From Chloroflexota bacterium (GTDB taxonomy: Bacteria; Chloroflexota; Anaerolineae; J102), in the NCBI GenBank assembly GCA_003353825.1, contig PIVW01000147.1, forward strand, positions 1-11,800: a stretch of 11,800 bases of DNA. Reading direction: 5' to 3'. The position numbers and the translations under genes were made by a program. The notes beneath the pieces are model-generated. The model saw nothing but the letters and a program-made list of their open reading frames with translations. It ran no database searches and was not told the DNA's origin. Numbering within the stretch: position 1 is the first letter of the stretch; the number at the start of each line of letters is the position of its first letter. Shown in pieces: positions 1 to 7,892 of this stretch.

Positions 1-1029
1 AGGATCCAGGACCGTGTCGGCCCTAACCGCACAGGCCCCTTTGGTTTGTTGCAGTCTATCGCCGACGCCATGAAGCTGCTGACCAAAGAGGATATCACGC
101 CGCTGGAAGCGGACCGAATCACATATAACCTGGCTCCGGCACTGGCTGTGTTCCCTGTCATTATGGGGCTGGCCGTGATCCCCTTTGCCGATGGTGTGGT
201 GGGCGCCAATATCAACATCGGCGTGCTCTATGTCATGGCATTTGCCGCCATAGGCAGTATGGCAGCGCTGATGGCGGGCTGGGCTTCAAACAACAAGTAC
301 GCGTTACTGGGCGGTTTCCGTGTGGTCGCTCAGCTTTTAAGTTACGAGATCCCGCTGGTGTTTGCCATGCTGATTCCGGTTATGCTTGCCAACACCATGC
401 GTATGAACGGTCTGGCACAGGCACAGGGCCAGTTTTTTGGATTAGGGTGGTATATCTGGATTGTTCCGACTGCATTCGTGATTTTTCTGATCTCGGCCCT
501 CGCCGAAGGTGAACGAGCCCCCTTCGATCTCCTGGAAGCGGATTCAGAGATCGTGGCCGGGTTCAATATTGAGTATTCGGGCATGAAGTTCGCCTGGTTC
601 TTTTTAGCCTTTTTCCTAAACAGTTGGGTGTTGTCGGCTATTGCTGTTACGGTATTTTTAGGTGGATGGCAAGGCCCCTTTGTCGAACAAATCCCGGCGC
701 TGGGTGTAGCCTATTTCTTTGGGAAGACGATGGTCGTTTTCTTTCTCCTGGCCTGGATTCGGGCCACGTTCCCCCGTCTGCGCATCGATCAGATGATGTC
801 ATTTTGCTGGAAATTCTTGGTACCGCTGGCGCTCGTTCTCTTCATGATTGTGGCGATCATCCTCAAGATATCCCAGAAAATGGATCTTCCCATGGTGGTT
901 GAAGGTATCTTGTTAGCGGCTGCAAATATCGCCATCTTAATTGCGGCGCTTGTCCTGTTGGGGCGGAGCGTGCGCAAGGCATCGTTCGCGCCCAAGCGTC
1001 TCTTTGCACCCGAACTTCGACGTTTGTAA
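1..1029 (+). CDS. nuoH: NADH-quinone oxidoreductase subunit H (partial, N-terminus missing)
   Basis: NuoH is the membrane subunit that joins the peripheral arm of complex I to the membrane arm and forms much of the quinone chamber. The reading frame is already open at base 1, so the gene begins upstream. The first visible residues, [15 protein letters not shown], are the conserved segment that lies around residue 44 in the E. coli protein, so roughly 40-50 residues are lost. The acidic quinone-site loop is clear near bases 505-590 ([13 protein letters not shown], then IEYSGMKF). Several hydrophobic helices follow, and the C-terminus is basic. About 342 residues are present. The next gene, nuoJ, starts 14 bases after the stop, so the two are co-transcribed. 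Unusually, nuoI, which normally separates nuoH and nuoJ, is not there. Identity is secure; the true start cannot be seen. Confidence 0.97.
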   Translation, partial: RIQDRVGPNRTGPFGLLQSIADAMKLLTKEDITPLEADRITYNLAPALAVFPVIMGLAVIPFADGVVGANINIGVLYVMAFAAIGSMAALMAGWASNNKYALLGGFRVVAQLLSYEIPLVFAMLIPVMLANTMRMNGLAQAQGQFFGLGWYIWIVPTAFVIFLISALAEGERAPFDLLEADSEIVAGFNIEYSGMKFAWFFLAFFLNSWVLSAIAVTVFLGGWQGPFVEQIPALGVAYFFGKTMVVFFLLAWIRATFPRLRIDQMMSFCWKFLVPLALVLFMIVAIILKISQKMDLPMVVEGILLAAANIAILIAALVLLGRSVRKASFAPKRLFAPELRRL

Positions 1030-1043
1030 ATAATGGAGTTGAT

Positions 1044-1541
1044 ATGGCATCACAAGTAATCTTCATACTCGTTGCCCTGGTCACCTTGGCGATGGCCCTG
1101 GGAACGGTTTTAGCCCGAAATCTGTTTCATGCGGCGCTGTTTTTAGTTGGTGCGTTTGCCGGCGTGGCCATTCTTTACCTCTTGCTGGAGGCAGAGTTTG
1201 TTGCAGTCTCGCAGATGATTGTGTACATCGGCGCTATTGCTACGCTGATCGTCTTTGCGATCATGCTCACCCGCAGTGTCATGGGCCGTGAAGCGGGCGC
1301 ACAGAATACATATGCTCTAGTGATCGCTGCCTGTGCCGCTGCGTTATTTGCCGTTCTAGCCTGGTTGCTTACGACCGTCCAGTTTGATGTCAATCCGCAG
1401 GAAGTGCCGGAAGATGCCATTGCCCAGATTGGTGAAGGATTTGTAACGCTTTACGCTATCCCCTTTGAAATCGCCTCTATCATGCTGCTGGTAGCGCTAA
1501 TCGGCGCCATCATGCTGGCGCGAGAACGGCACGTGCAATAA
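1044..1541 (+). CDS. nuoJ: NADH-quinone oxidoreductase subunit J
   Basis: NuoJ is a small membrane subunit between the quinone site and the pumps. Its third helix changes conformation during turnover in the solved complexes. The 165-residue product has about five hydrophobic helices, the usual number. The diagnostic segment EAEFVAVSQMIVYIGAI (about residues 49-65) is followed by the helix running to about residue 76. The C-terminal IPFEIASIMLLVALIGA motif (about 139-155) is also typical. The ATG at 1044 is supported by GGAG at 1035-1038, six bases upstream of the start codon. The gene sits directly after nuoH and is followed by an unusually long 141-base gap before nuoK. Confidence 0.97.
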   Translation: MASQVIFILVALVTLAMALGTVLARNLFHAALFLVGAFAGVAILYLLLEAEFVAVSQMIVYIGAIATLIVFAIMLTRSVMGREAGAQNTYALVIAACAAALFAVLAWLLTTVQFDVNPQEVPEDAIAQIGEGFVTLYAIPFEIASIMLLVALIGAIMLARERHVQ

Positions 1542-1556
1542 CCTAGTCTGCTTTCA

Positions 1557-1635
1557 CTTAGGACTGAGAATTCAATAACTTGCGGAACTCTACCATTATT
1601 TTAGGAAGCAAATCGGCAAGTTATTCCGTCCTAAG
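1557..1635. repeat. Long interrupted inverted repeat in the nuoJ-nuoK gap
   Basis: CTTAGGAC at 1557-1564 is the exact reverse complement of GTCCTAAG at 1628-1635. AATAACTTGC at 1574-1583 is the exact reverse complement of GCAAGTTATT at 1616-1625. Together they allow an 18-base-pair stem broken by an asymmetric internal loop (9 bases on the left, 2 on the right), with a 32-base apical loop. There is no U-run after the right arm, so it does not look like a classical intrinsic terminator. It may act as an RNA processing, stability or attenuation element inside the nuo transcript, or be a small repetitive element. Its function is unknown. Confidence 0.75.
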
Positions 1636-1665
1636 CTCTTATTTTAATCTATCTCCATTGCCATT

Positions 1666-1675
1666 AAGGAGGAGG
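1666..1675 (+). promoter_or_regulatory. Strong Shine-Dalgarno that fixes the nuoK GTG start
   Basis: AAGGAGGAGG lies seven bases before the GTG at 1683. There is no in-frame ATG nearby that keeps the conserved NuoK N-terminus, so this site supports a GTG start. It lies 30 bases downstream of the inverted repeat, so folding upstream would leave it accessible. Confidence 0.85.
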
Positions 1676-1682
1676 AAATTCA

Positions 1683-1994
1683 GTGGCCGTACCCCTTTCA
1701 TGGTATTTAATACTGGCCGCCGCCCTGTTCTGCATCGGCTTCTTTGGGGTCTTGTCACGACGCAATGCTGTGGCAGTCCTGATGGGTGTCGAGTTGATGC
1801 TCAATGCGGTCAATATCAACTTGTTGGCTTTCTGGCGTTACGTCAGACCCAGTGATCCTACAGGGCAGATCTTCGCGATCTTTGTCCTGACCGTTGCCGC
1901 GGCTGAGGCCGCCGTTGGCCTGGCATTGATCATCTCCATCTACCGCACGCGTAATACGGTCAATGTCGATGAGATTGACTTGTTGAAGCACTAG
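1683..1994 (+). CDS. nuoK: NADH-quinone oxidoreductase subunit K
   Basis: NuoK is the MrpC-like three-helix subunit of the membrane arm. Its buried glutamates carry the charge relay from the quinone site towards the antiporter-like pumps. The product is 103 residues, close to the family norm of about 100. The helix-2 motif GVELMLNAVNINL is present with the key Glu at residue 37, and the second membrane Glu is at residue 75 in TVAAAEAAVGLAL. These correspond to Glu36 and Glu72 of E. coli. Translation starts at GTG with a near-perfect ribosome binding site. It lies between nuoJ, after a structured gap, and a small non-canonical gene that precedes nuoL. Confidence 0.97.
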   Translation: MAVPLSWYLILAAALFCIGFFGVLSRRNAVAVLMGVELMLNAVNINLLAFWRYVRPSDPTGQIFAIFVLTVAAAEAAVGLALIISIYRTRNTVNVDEIDLLKH

Positions 1995-2029
1995 CCGCTT
2001 GGCGGAGTGCCTTAGCCTTAACGTAGCCC

Positions 2030-2383
2030 ATGCCGCGCCAGGAACTTACAGGCACGCTCGACGAACAACTGGCCACTGTCTATGACATGGTGCAAGAGCG
2101 AATGGCCCAAGGCAAGTACAGCGGCGCCGTGCATTACGCCAAAGAGATCATCAAAGTCGATCCCAACTACCAAGACATTCAGGAGCTTCTCCATCAAGCA
2201 GAGCAGGCCAAACGAAAACAGCGCTGGACGCTGTTAATCAGCCTCAGCGGTGCAACTATCGCCATCGCCATCGCCCGAGGTCTGGGGTTCGCACAAGACT
2301 GGCAGAGTTTGCTGTTTGCATTGATAGGTTTAGTTCTAAGTTTTCTCATCACCACCTGGTTCTTTCAACGTCGCAAAGTGTGA
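2030..2383 (+). CDS. Small TPR-like protein with a two-helix membrane hairpin, inside the nuo operon
   Basis: I do not recognise this 117-residue protein as any standard Nuo subunit. Residues 1-65 are hydrophilic and probably helical. Residues 28-46 fit the second half of a TPR repeat: Gly28, Tyr30, Ala33 and Pro45 fall at consensus places, ending in KVDPN. A basic stretch (KRKQR, 61-65) precedes a first hydrophobic helix at about 66-87. A second helix at about 92-112 is followed by RRK. By the positive-inside rule both ends should be cytoplasmic, giving a cytoplasmic TPR-like head on a membrane hairpin. It starts 35 bases after nuoK and ends 60 bases before nuoL, in the same direction. No good Shine-Dalgarno precedes the ATG; GGCGGAG at 2001-2007 is too far upstream, so the start is somewhat uncertain. 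A role as accessory subunit or assembly factor for the membrane arm is inference from position only. Confidence 0.85.
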   Translation: MPRQELTGTLDEQLATVYDMVQERMAQGKYSGAVHYAKEIIKVDPNYQDIQELLHQAEQAKRKQRWTLLISLSGATIAIAIARGLGFAQDWQSLLFALIGLVLSFLITTWFFQRRKV

Positions 2384-2443
2384 GCATTTTCCCCGCCTGC
2401 TCTTCTGGCTAGCTCTGTTCACACACAACCTTCGAGGTCGTTT

Positions 2444-4681
2444 ATGTCCGAATCGATTCTTAACCTCGCCTGGTTTATTCCCGTACCAACATTCCTGGCA
2501 TTTTTTGCCATCATCTTGTTCACAAATCCCCGCAAGCGGTTGAGTTCTACCGTGGCCCTGTTGGGCGTTGTCCTCGCCTGGATTTTGTCTTGGATCGTGG
2601 CCTTTTACGTATTTCTCAATCCTGTAGAGATCATCGAGCATCCCTACGATGTCAGTCTGCCCTGGATTCCCATCGCCGAAGGCAATTTTGGTGTCGGCGT
2701 CGCCGTCGATGCTGTGACAGCGGTGATGCTGTTCATGGTTGGTGTAGTCCTCACCATGATCTTCATCTATAGCACCGGCTATATGAGCTTTCCCGGCTTT
2801 ATGGAGGATATTCTCAAGCGGGGCTCACTGCCCAAAGCTGAGCAGGAGAGAGTCGAGAAAGCCAAGAGAGAACATCTGGATCCACGCTACAGCCGTTTCT
2901 TTGCCTACATTTCATTGTTTGCAACTGGGATGTTAGGCCTGGTGGTGGCGAACAATCTGCTAGTGTTGTTTATTTTTTGGGAGATCATGGGCTTGTGTTC
3001 TTACCTGCTGATCGGATTTTGGTACAACAAGAAATATCCCGACCCGGATCAGATTACCCCACCTGTGGCCGGTCTCAAGGCTTTTCTCACCACCCGTGTG
3101 GGCGATATCTTGCTCATGATCGGCATCATCTTGCTCTTCATTATGGCGGGGACGCTCAACTTCCAGGAACTCTTCGAGCCTGAGACCTTAGAGCATCTGG
3201 CCGAGTCGACTGTGACCTTACCTCTGTTGGGTGAAATCTCCTGGGCAGTCCTGATCGCCATCTTTATCTTTGGCGGTGCTGTCGGCAAATCGGCGCAGTT
3301 CCCGCTGCACGTGTGGTTGCCTGACGCCATGGAAGGTCCCACACCGGTTTCCGCCCTTATCCATGCCGCCACCATGGTCTCAGCCGGCGTTTACTTGATT
3401 GTGCGCATGCTGCCCCTATTCTTCGTTACCCATCATGGCGATAATGCAGCTATGACGCTGGTGGCGACAATCGGCACTTTTACAGCCCTTTTTGCCGCCA
3501 CTATTGCCGTCGCCCAGAATGATATCAAAAAGGTGCTGGCTTATTCTACTATCTCTCAGCTTGGCTTTATGTTCGCCGCTTTGGGGACGGGGGCCTGGGT
3601 AGCGGCGGTCTTCCATCTCATCATGCACGCTTTCTTCAAAGCGCTCTTGTTTATGGGTTCGGGTTCGGTAATCCATGGCGTCGAGCATGGGCATCATCAT
3701 TTACACGAGCATGGTCACAATGGTAATCATGAACATAAAGAAGTGTTCGATCCGCAAGATATGATGAACATGGGGGGGCTCTTGAAAAAGATGCCACGAA
3801 CCGGCTGGACATTTATCATCGGCGCGGCCGCTCTCTCCGGTTTTCCCCTGATCACGGCCGGTTTCTGGTCGAAGGATGAGATCCTGGCCGATGCCTGGTA
3901 CACCAATAACTATGCCGTGTTTTGGGTTCTGGCCATCGCCGCTTTCCTCACGGCCTTCTATACCTTCCGGCAAGTGTTCCTAACCTTTTTCGGCGAGCCG
4001 CGCAGTGAAGCCGCCGAACACGCCAGTGAAAACGTTTATTCCATGACCATACCACTGATCGTGTTGGCTGTGTTCGCCATTATCCTCGGTTGGGTTGGTA
4101 TCCCCGCCGATTTCCCCGTCATCGGCCCCCTTTTGGATAACCCCTGGCATCATCTTATCGGGGAGCAGGCTGAAGTCTATAAGCTACACGCCGAGGCCCC
4201 GCCCTTTAACGCCTTCCCCGTGTTGATGTCGGTGTTGGTCGCCCTGGGGGGCATCTTTGTCGCCTGGCTGGTTTACGGGCGCAAGCCGTTGCAAGCCGGG
4301 CAGCAGGATCCCGTACAAAAGCTATTAGGGCCGGTCTACACCTTGCTCGAGAACAAGTACTATTTCGACGAACTCTACCATCTCGTTGCCGTACGTCCAG
4401 CGTTGTGGTTGTCGAGGGCTGCGAGATGGTTTGATATCAATGTCATCGACCGTATTGTCAACACCGTCGGCCGCTTTGGACGCTGGTTGGCCGGGTTTAC
4501 GCGTCGCATCCTCGACGAGTGGCTTATCGATGGCGCTGTTAATGGTACCGGGCTTGTTGCAAATGCCACGGGTTCGGTTCTGCGGTTGGTTCAAACCGGC
4601 CAGATACAACAGTACCTTTTGGTGGTGCTGCTCAGTGTATTAGTTCTGCTCGCGGTTGCCGAGCTTATTTTCTTTCAGTAA
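2444..4681 (+). CDS. nuoL: NADH-quinone oxidoreductase subunit L (antiporter-like proton pump)
   Basis: NuoL is the distal proton-pumping subunit of complex I, related to Mrp antiporter subunits. It carries the long lateral helix that runs along the membrane arm. The product is 745 residues, well over the 613 of E. coli. Pumping residues are in place: Glu180 (FWEIMGLCSYLL), Lys282 (GKSAQFPLHVWLPDA), His307 (ALIHAATMV), His391/His395 and Lys399 (HLIMHAFFKALLF), and Lys477 (FWSKDEIL). Two insertions stand out. One is a charged segment at about 115-146, between GYM and the conserved YSRFFAY. The other is a histidine-rich loop at about 411-431. The C-terminal part (about 625-745) has the amphipathic stretch and last membrane helix expected for the lateral arm. 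GAGG at 2434-2437 is suitably placed for the ATG. The gene is followed 50 bases later by nuoM. Confidence 0.97.
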   Translation: MSESILNLAWFIPVPTFLAFFAIILFTNPRKRLSSTVALLGVVLAWILSWIVAFYVFLNPVEIIEHPYDVSLPWIPIAEGNFGVGVAVDAVTAVMLFMVGVVLTMIFIYSTGYMSFPGFMEDILKRGSLPKAEQERVEKAKREHLDPRYSRFFAYISLFATGMLGLVVANNLLVLFIFWEIMGLCSYLLIGFWYNKKYPDPDQITPPVAGLKAFLTTRVGDILLMIGIILLFIMAGTLNFQELFEPETLEHLAESTVTLPLLGEISWAVLIAIFIFGGAVGKSAQFPLHVWLPDAMEGPTPVSALIHAATMVSAGVYLIVRMLPLFFVTHHGDNAAMTLVATIGTFTALFAATIAVAQNDIKKVLAYSTISQLGFMFAALGTGAWVAAVFHLIMHAFFKALLFMGSGSVIHGVEHGHHHLHEHGHNGNHEHKEVFDPQDMMNMGGLLKKMPRTGWTFIIGAAALSGFPLITAGFWSKDEILADAWYTNNYAVFWVLAIAAFLTAFYTFRQVFLTFFGEPRSEAAEHASENVYSMTIPLIVLAVFAIILGWVGIPADFPVIGPLLDNPWHHLIGEQAEVYKLHAEAPPFNAFPVLMSVLVALGGIFVAWLVYGRKPLQAGQQDPVQKLLGPVYTLLENKYYFDELYHLVAVRPALWLSRAARWFDINVIDRIVNTVGRFGRWLAGFTRRILDEWLIDGAVNGTGLVANATGSVLRLVQTGQIQQYLLVVLLSVLVLLAVAELIFFQ

Positions 4682-4731
4682 TTATTCCTTTGCCGCTCTT
4701 ATCTCCCTAGAACACAGAGGAGGAGATTTCA

Positions 4732-6318
4732 ATGGATTTACTTCGCAGTTCGGTGCTGACGTTGATCGTATTCCTACCAATGGTAGGCGCCATCATCGCC
4801 GCACTCTTGCCAAAGGACCGCACGGACACGATCAAACGCTTTTCTATTATTTGGAGTTTGATCCCGTTGGTCCTGGCCACCTTCTTGGCTTTTGATTTCT
4901 TTGCAACATATGTATCAGCCGGGGAGAATGCCATGGCCTATCAGGTCGATCGGTCATGGATTCCCACACTGAATGTGAGCTACCACATCGGAGCAGATGG
5001 ACTCAGTGTTCCCCTCATCTTTCTAACTGCCTTGCTGACCACATTAGGGTTGTACTATTCAGCCCGAGTCATCAACAAACGTGTGAAGGAATTTTTTGCC
5101 CTTTTCCTTTTCCTGTCAACGGGTATGTTCGGCGTTTTCGTGGCGCTCGATCTCGTCCTTTTCTATGTTTTTTGGGAAATCGGCCTGGTGCCCATGTTCT
5201 TCCTGATCGGCATCTGGGGCAATGAAAAGGACCGCCCTCAGTACGCTGCGCTCAAGTTTTTCCTCTACACACTGGCCGGGTCGGTGTTCATGCTGCTGGC
5301 CATTATCGGCGTTTACCTCAGTACCGGTACGTTCGATATCATCGATGCGGCTGCAAATGGCGGTGTGTGGGCAAATGCGCCCCTGGCCGCGACATTGTCC
5401 TTCTGGGCCTTTTTTGTCGCCTTTGCCATCAAGGTGCCGGCCTTCCCCTTCCATACCTGGTTACCCGATGCCCATACTGCTGCCCCCACCGCCGGTTCTG
5501 TGATCCTGGCAGGTGTCTTGCTCAAGCTGGGCGCTTACGGTATGTTGCGGATCTTGCTGCCACTCTTCCCTGATTCCTCGGCGCAGTTTGGCTGGGTGAT
5601 CGCCCTGATTGGGGTGATTGGCATCATCTACGGTGCCTTTGTCTCGTTGGCGCAGACCGACCTAAAACGTCTGATCGCTTACTCTTCCGTGAGCCATATG
5701 GGCTTTGTGCTGTTGGGCATTGGCGCCGCTGCCTGGGCGCTGAATGGCGATCCCACCGAACATGGCCTGCGTGAAAGCGCTGTGATGGCCCTTAACGGCG
5801 CAGCCTTACAGATGTTCTTCCACGGTATCATCACCGGCGCTTTGTTCTTCCTTGTAGGCGTGATTTACGAACGCGCACATACCCGTGATCTGGCTAAATT
5901 CGGAGGCATGAGTGCCATTGTGCCGGTATTCTATGCCACCTTTATGTTCACCGGTTTTGCCTCACTAGGTTTGCCAGGTTTGGCAGGCTTCTGGGCCGAA
6001 TTCTTCACCTTCCGAGGCGCCTTCGCTATCGTCCCCTGGTTGGCTCTTGTCGGTGTGATTGGTATCGTGATCACAGCTGCTTATATCTTGTACCGCATTG
6101 TCCAGAGCATATTCCTGGGACAATATGACCCGAAGAAATGGACCCACTGGACCGATATCAAGGGCGAGCATACCGAAAGTCTTACCGACATGGCTGGCTT
6201 CGAAAAAGTCACGCTGTGGCCGCTGGTGTTCCTCATGGTCCTCTTTGGCATCTTCCCCAGCCTGGTTCTGGGTTACTTCAATGTGTTCTCTGTGGACATC
6301 CTCTCCGCACTCTTCTAA
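4732..6318 (+). CDS. nuoM: NADH-quinone oxidoreductase subunit M (antiporter-like proton pump)
   Basis: NuoM is the middle of the three antiporter-like pumps in the membrane arm. The product is 528 residues, near the E. coli length of 509. The essential set is visible: Glu149 (YVFWEIGLVPMFFLIG), Lys234 (AIKVPAFPFHTWLPDAH), Lys265 (GVLLKLGAYGMLR), His364 (FFHGIITGALFFLVG) and Glu423 (GFWAEFF). The GLPGLAGFWAEF segment and the broken-helix region around 309-330 (TDLKRLIAYSSVSHMGFV) are typical of NuoM rather than NuoL or NuoN. GAGGAGGAG at 4717-4725 gives a strong ribosome binding site six bases before the ATG. Hydrophobic helices fill almost the whole length. nuoN begins 15 bases after the stop. 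Confidence 0.98.
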   Translation: MDLLRSSVLTLIVFLPMVGAIIAALLPKDRTDTIKRFSIIWSLIPLVLATFLAFDFFATYVSAGENAMAYQVDRSWIPTLNVSYHIGADGLSVPLIFLTALLTTLGLYYSARVINKRVKEFFALFLFLSTGMFGVFVALDLVLFYVFWEIGLVPMFFLIGIWGNEKDRPQYAALKFFLYTLAGSVFMLLAIIGVYLSTGTFDIIDAAANGGVWANAPLAATLSFWAFFVAFAIKVPAFPFHTWLPDAHTAAPTAGSVILAGVLLKLGAYGMLRILLPLFPDSSAQFGWVIALIGVIGIIYGAFVSLAQTDLKRLIAYSSVSHMGFVLLGIGAAAWALNGDPTEHGLRESAVMALNGAALQMFFHGIITGALFFLVGVIYERAHTRDLAKFGGMSAIVPVFYATFMFTGFASLGLPGLAGFWAEFFTFRGAFAIVPWLALVGVIGIVITAAYILYRIVQSIFLGQYDPKKWTHWTDIKGEHTESLTDMAGFEKVTLWPLVFLMVLFGIFPSLVLGYFNVFSVDILSALF

Positions 6319-6326
6319 ACGACTTC

Positions 6327-6333
6327 AGGAGGG
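6327..6333 (+). promoter_or_regulatory. Shine-Dalgarno of nuoN, abutting the ATG
   Basis: AGGAGGG ends at 6333 and the ATG of the open frame begins at 6334, leaving no spacer. The in-frame TTG at 6340 is six bases from this site, a normal distance. By ribosome-binding-site spacing alone, TTG at 6340 is the better start; the ATG-started protein differs by only two residues (Met-Thr). Confidence 0.7.
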
Positions 6334-7806
6334 ATGACGTTGATTTTATTTGAGACATTCCAACTCCTATCGCCCGAACTGATCCTTCTGGTTACGGGAT
6401 TCCTCGTGATTATTGCCGATCTGATACGGCGGCGTAGTGATGAAGGTCGCATGGCGGCAATCATCGCTCTGGTAGGTTTGGCAGCCGCATTGATGGCTGT
6501 GATCGCATTAACGGTGACAGGCACCAATACGTCCGTTGCCTTCACCATGGCTGTTGATCCTTATGCGCTCTTTTTTAAGGCGACGACGATCATCGGCGTT
6601 GCTGTGGTGATTATCGCTTCTATGAATTACATGCGTGGCCGTAGTCGCTATTTGGGCGAGTTCTACGCACTACTGGTTTTCGCCACCCTGGCTATCTCAG
6701 TATCCGTAAGTGCCATCAACCTGGTCCTGGTCTATCTGGGCATCGAGTTCCTTTCTATTACCTCTTACATCTTGGCCGGGTTCTTGCGTAACGATAAGCG
6801 TTCGGAAGAGGCTGCCATGAAATATTTCCTGTTTGGGGCAGCCGCAGGTGCTACCATGCTTTATGGCATCTCACTTCTCTATGGCGCCACCGGCAGCACA
6901 GATCTGGCGACCATTGGCCAGAGCTTGACTGCGACCGGTACGAACTGGCTACTCGGTGTTTCAGCCATTGTCCTACTGCTCGCCGGTTTTGGGTTTAAAT
7001 CAAGCTTGGTGCCATTCCACCAGTGGGCGCCTGACACCTACGATGGCGCGCCCACGCCTATCACCGCTTTCCTGACGACTGCCTCGAAGGCAGCGGGATT
7101 CGCTGTGGCCGGTCGTGTATTCATCATGGCACTGCCCGCTTTCGCGGCCGACTGGACGGCCCTGCTCGGCGCCATTGCCGTTCTGACGATGTCGCTGGGC
7201 AACTTCGTTGCGCTCAAACAGACAAGCGTCAAACGCATGTTGGCCTACTCTTCGATTGCACAGGCGGGCTATATCGTCCTCGGCCTGGCAGCCCTGAATC
7301 CAAGCGATACTTTTAACGGCGCCAACGGCTTACTCCTCTACATCTTTGCCTATCTGTTCACCAATATGGGCGCCTTTTTGGTGGTGATGGCAGTGGAGAG
7401 ACAGAGCGGTTCAAGTGAATACAGCGTCTTCAACGGGTTAGGTAGACGAGCACCCATTCTTGCCTTGCTGATGTCATTGTTCATGCTCTCTCTGGCTGGG
7501 ATCCCACCGACGGCGGGATTCTTAGGGAAATTCTACATCTTTGGCGCAGTTATCGAACGCGGTCTGTTGGGCTTGGGTGCCGTTGCCGCCGTCAACGTTG
7601 TGATCGGCGCCGCCTACTACTTGAATCTTGTGCGTCTCATGTACTTTGAGCCCAGCGAGAGCGATGAGCCCGTGACCATGAGTTCGGGTCTGAAAGTTTC
7701 GCTGCTTATCACCGCCATAATGGTGCTGCTGGTAGGTATCGCCGCGGAACCCTTTATCCAATGGGCTAACCAGTCTGTAGAACTGGTGACAGCATCAGGT
7801 TTTTAA
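6334..7806 (+). CDS. nuoN: NADH-quinone oxidoreductase subunit N (antiporter-like proton pump)
   Basis: NuoN is the antiporter-like subunit nearest the quinone module. The product is 490 residues, matching the family (E. coli 485). Pumping residues are conserved: Glu138 (YLGIEFLSITSYIL), Lys222 (FGFKSSLVPFHQWAPDTYDG), Lys252 (TTASKAAGF) and Lys399 (FLGKFYIF). The PFHQWAPD and GIPPTAGFLGKFY motifs separate it from NuoL and NuoM. Start choice is ambiguous: the ATG at 6334 directly touches the Shine-Dalgarno, while the TTG at 6340 (residue 3 of this frame) is ideally spaced. The gene ends the operon; a hairpin terminator follows within 60 bases. Confidence 0.97.
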   Translation: MTLILFETFQLLSPELILLVTGFLVIIADLIRRRSDEGRMAAIIALVGLAAALMAVIALTVTGTNTSVAFTMAVDPYALFFKATTIIGVAVVIIASMNYMRGRSRYLGEFYALLVFATLAISVSVSAINLVLVYLGIEFLSITSYILAGFLRNDKRSEEAAMKYFLFGAAAGATMLYGISLLYGATGSTDLATIGQSLTATGTNWLLGVSAIVLLLAGFGFKSSLVPFHQWAPDTYDGAPTPITAFLTTASKAAGFAVAGRVFIMALPAFAADWTALLGAIAVLTMSLGNFVALKQTSVKRMLAYSSIAQAGYIVLGLAALNPSDTFNGANGLLLYIFAYLFTNMGAFLVVMAVERQSGSSEYSVFNGLGRRAPILALLMSLFMLSLAGIPPTAGFLGKFYIFGAVIERGLLGLGAVAAVNVVIGAAYYLNLVRLMYFEPSESDEPVTMSSGLKVSLLITAIMVLLVGIAAEPFIQWANQSVELVTASGF

Positions 7807-7835
7807 CACGATTCCCTACACCATTTCGAATACGG

Positions 7836-7864
7836 ACCCGCATCTTTCCGGTGCGGGTTTGTTT
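7836..7864 (+). terminator. Intrinsic terminator of the nuo operon
   Basis: ACCCGCA at 7836-7842 pairs exactly with TGCGGGT at 7852-7858 across a nine-base loop. Two G-T pairs can extend the base of the stem, and the right arm runs into TTTGTTT. This GC-rich stem with a T-rich tail, 30 bases after the nuoN stop, fits a Rho-independent terminator. It separates the nuo unit from the DinB-like gene, which should therefore have its own promoter; I could not identify one with confidence in the remaining bases before 7893. Confidence 0.85.
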
Positions 7865-7892
7865 GATCGATTCCACAAACAGGTAGAAAACC

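Noticed and set aside
1620..1648. Possible internal promoter with TTTAAT at 1643-1648 before nuoK
   Set aside because: The six bases about 17 upstream match the -35 consensus poorly, so I do not call it.
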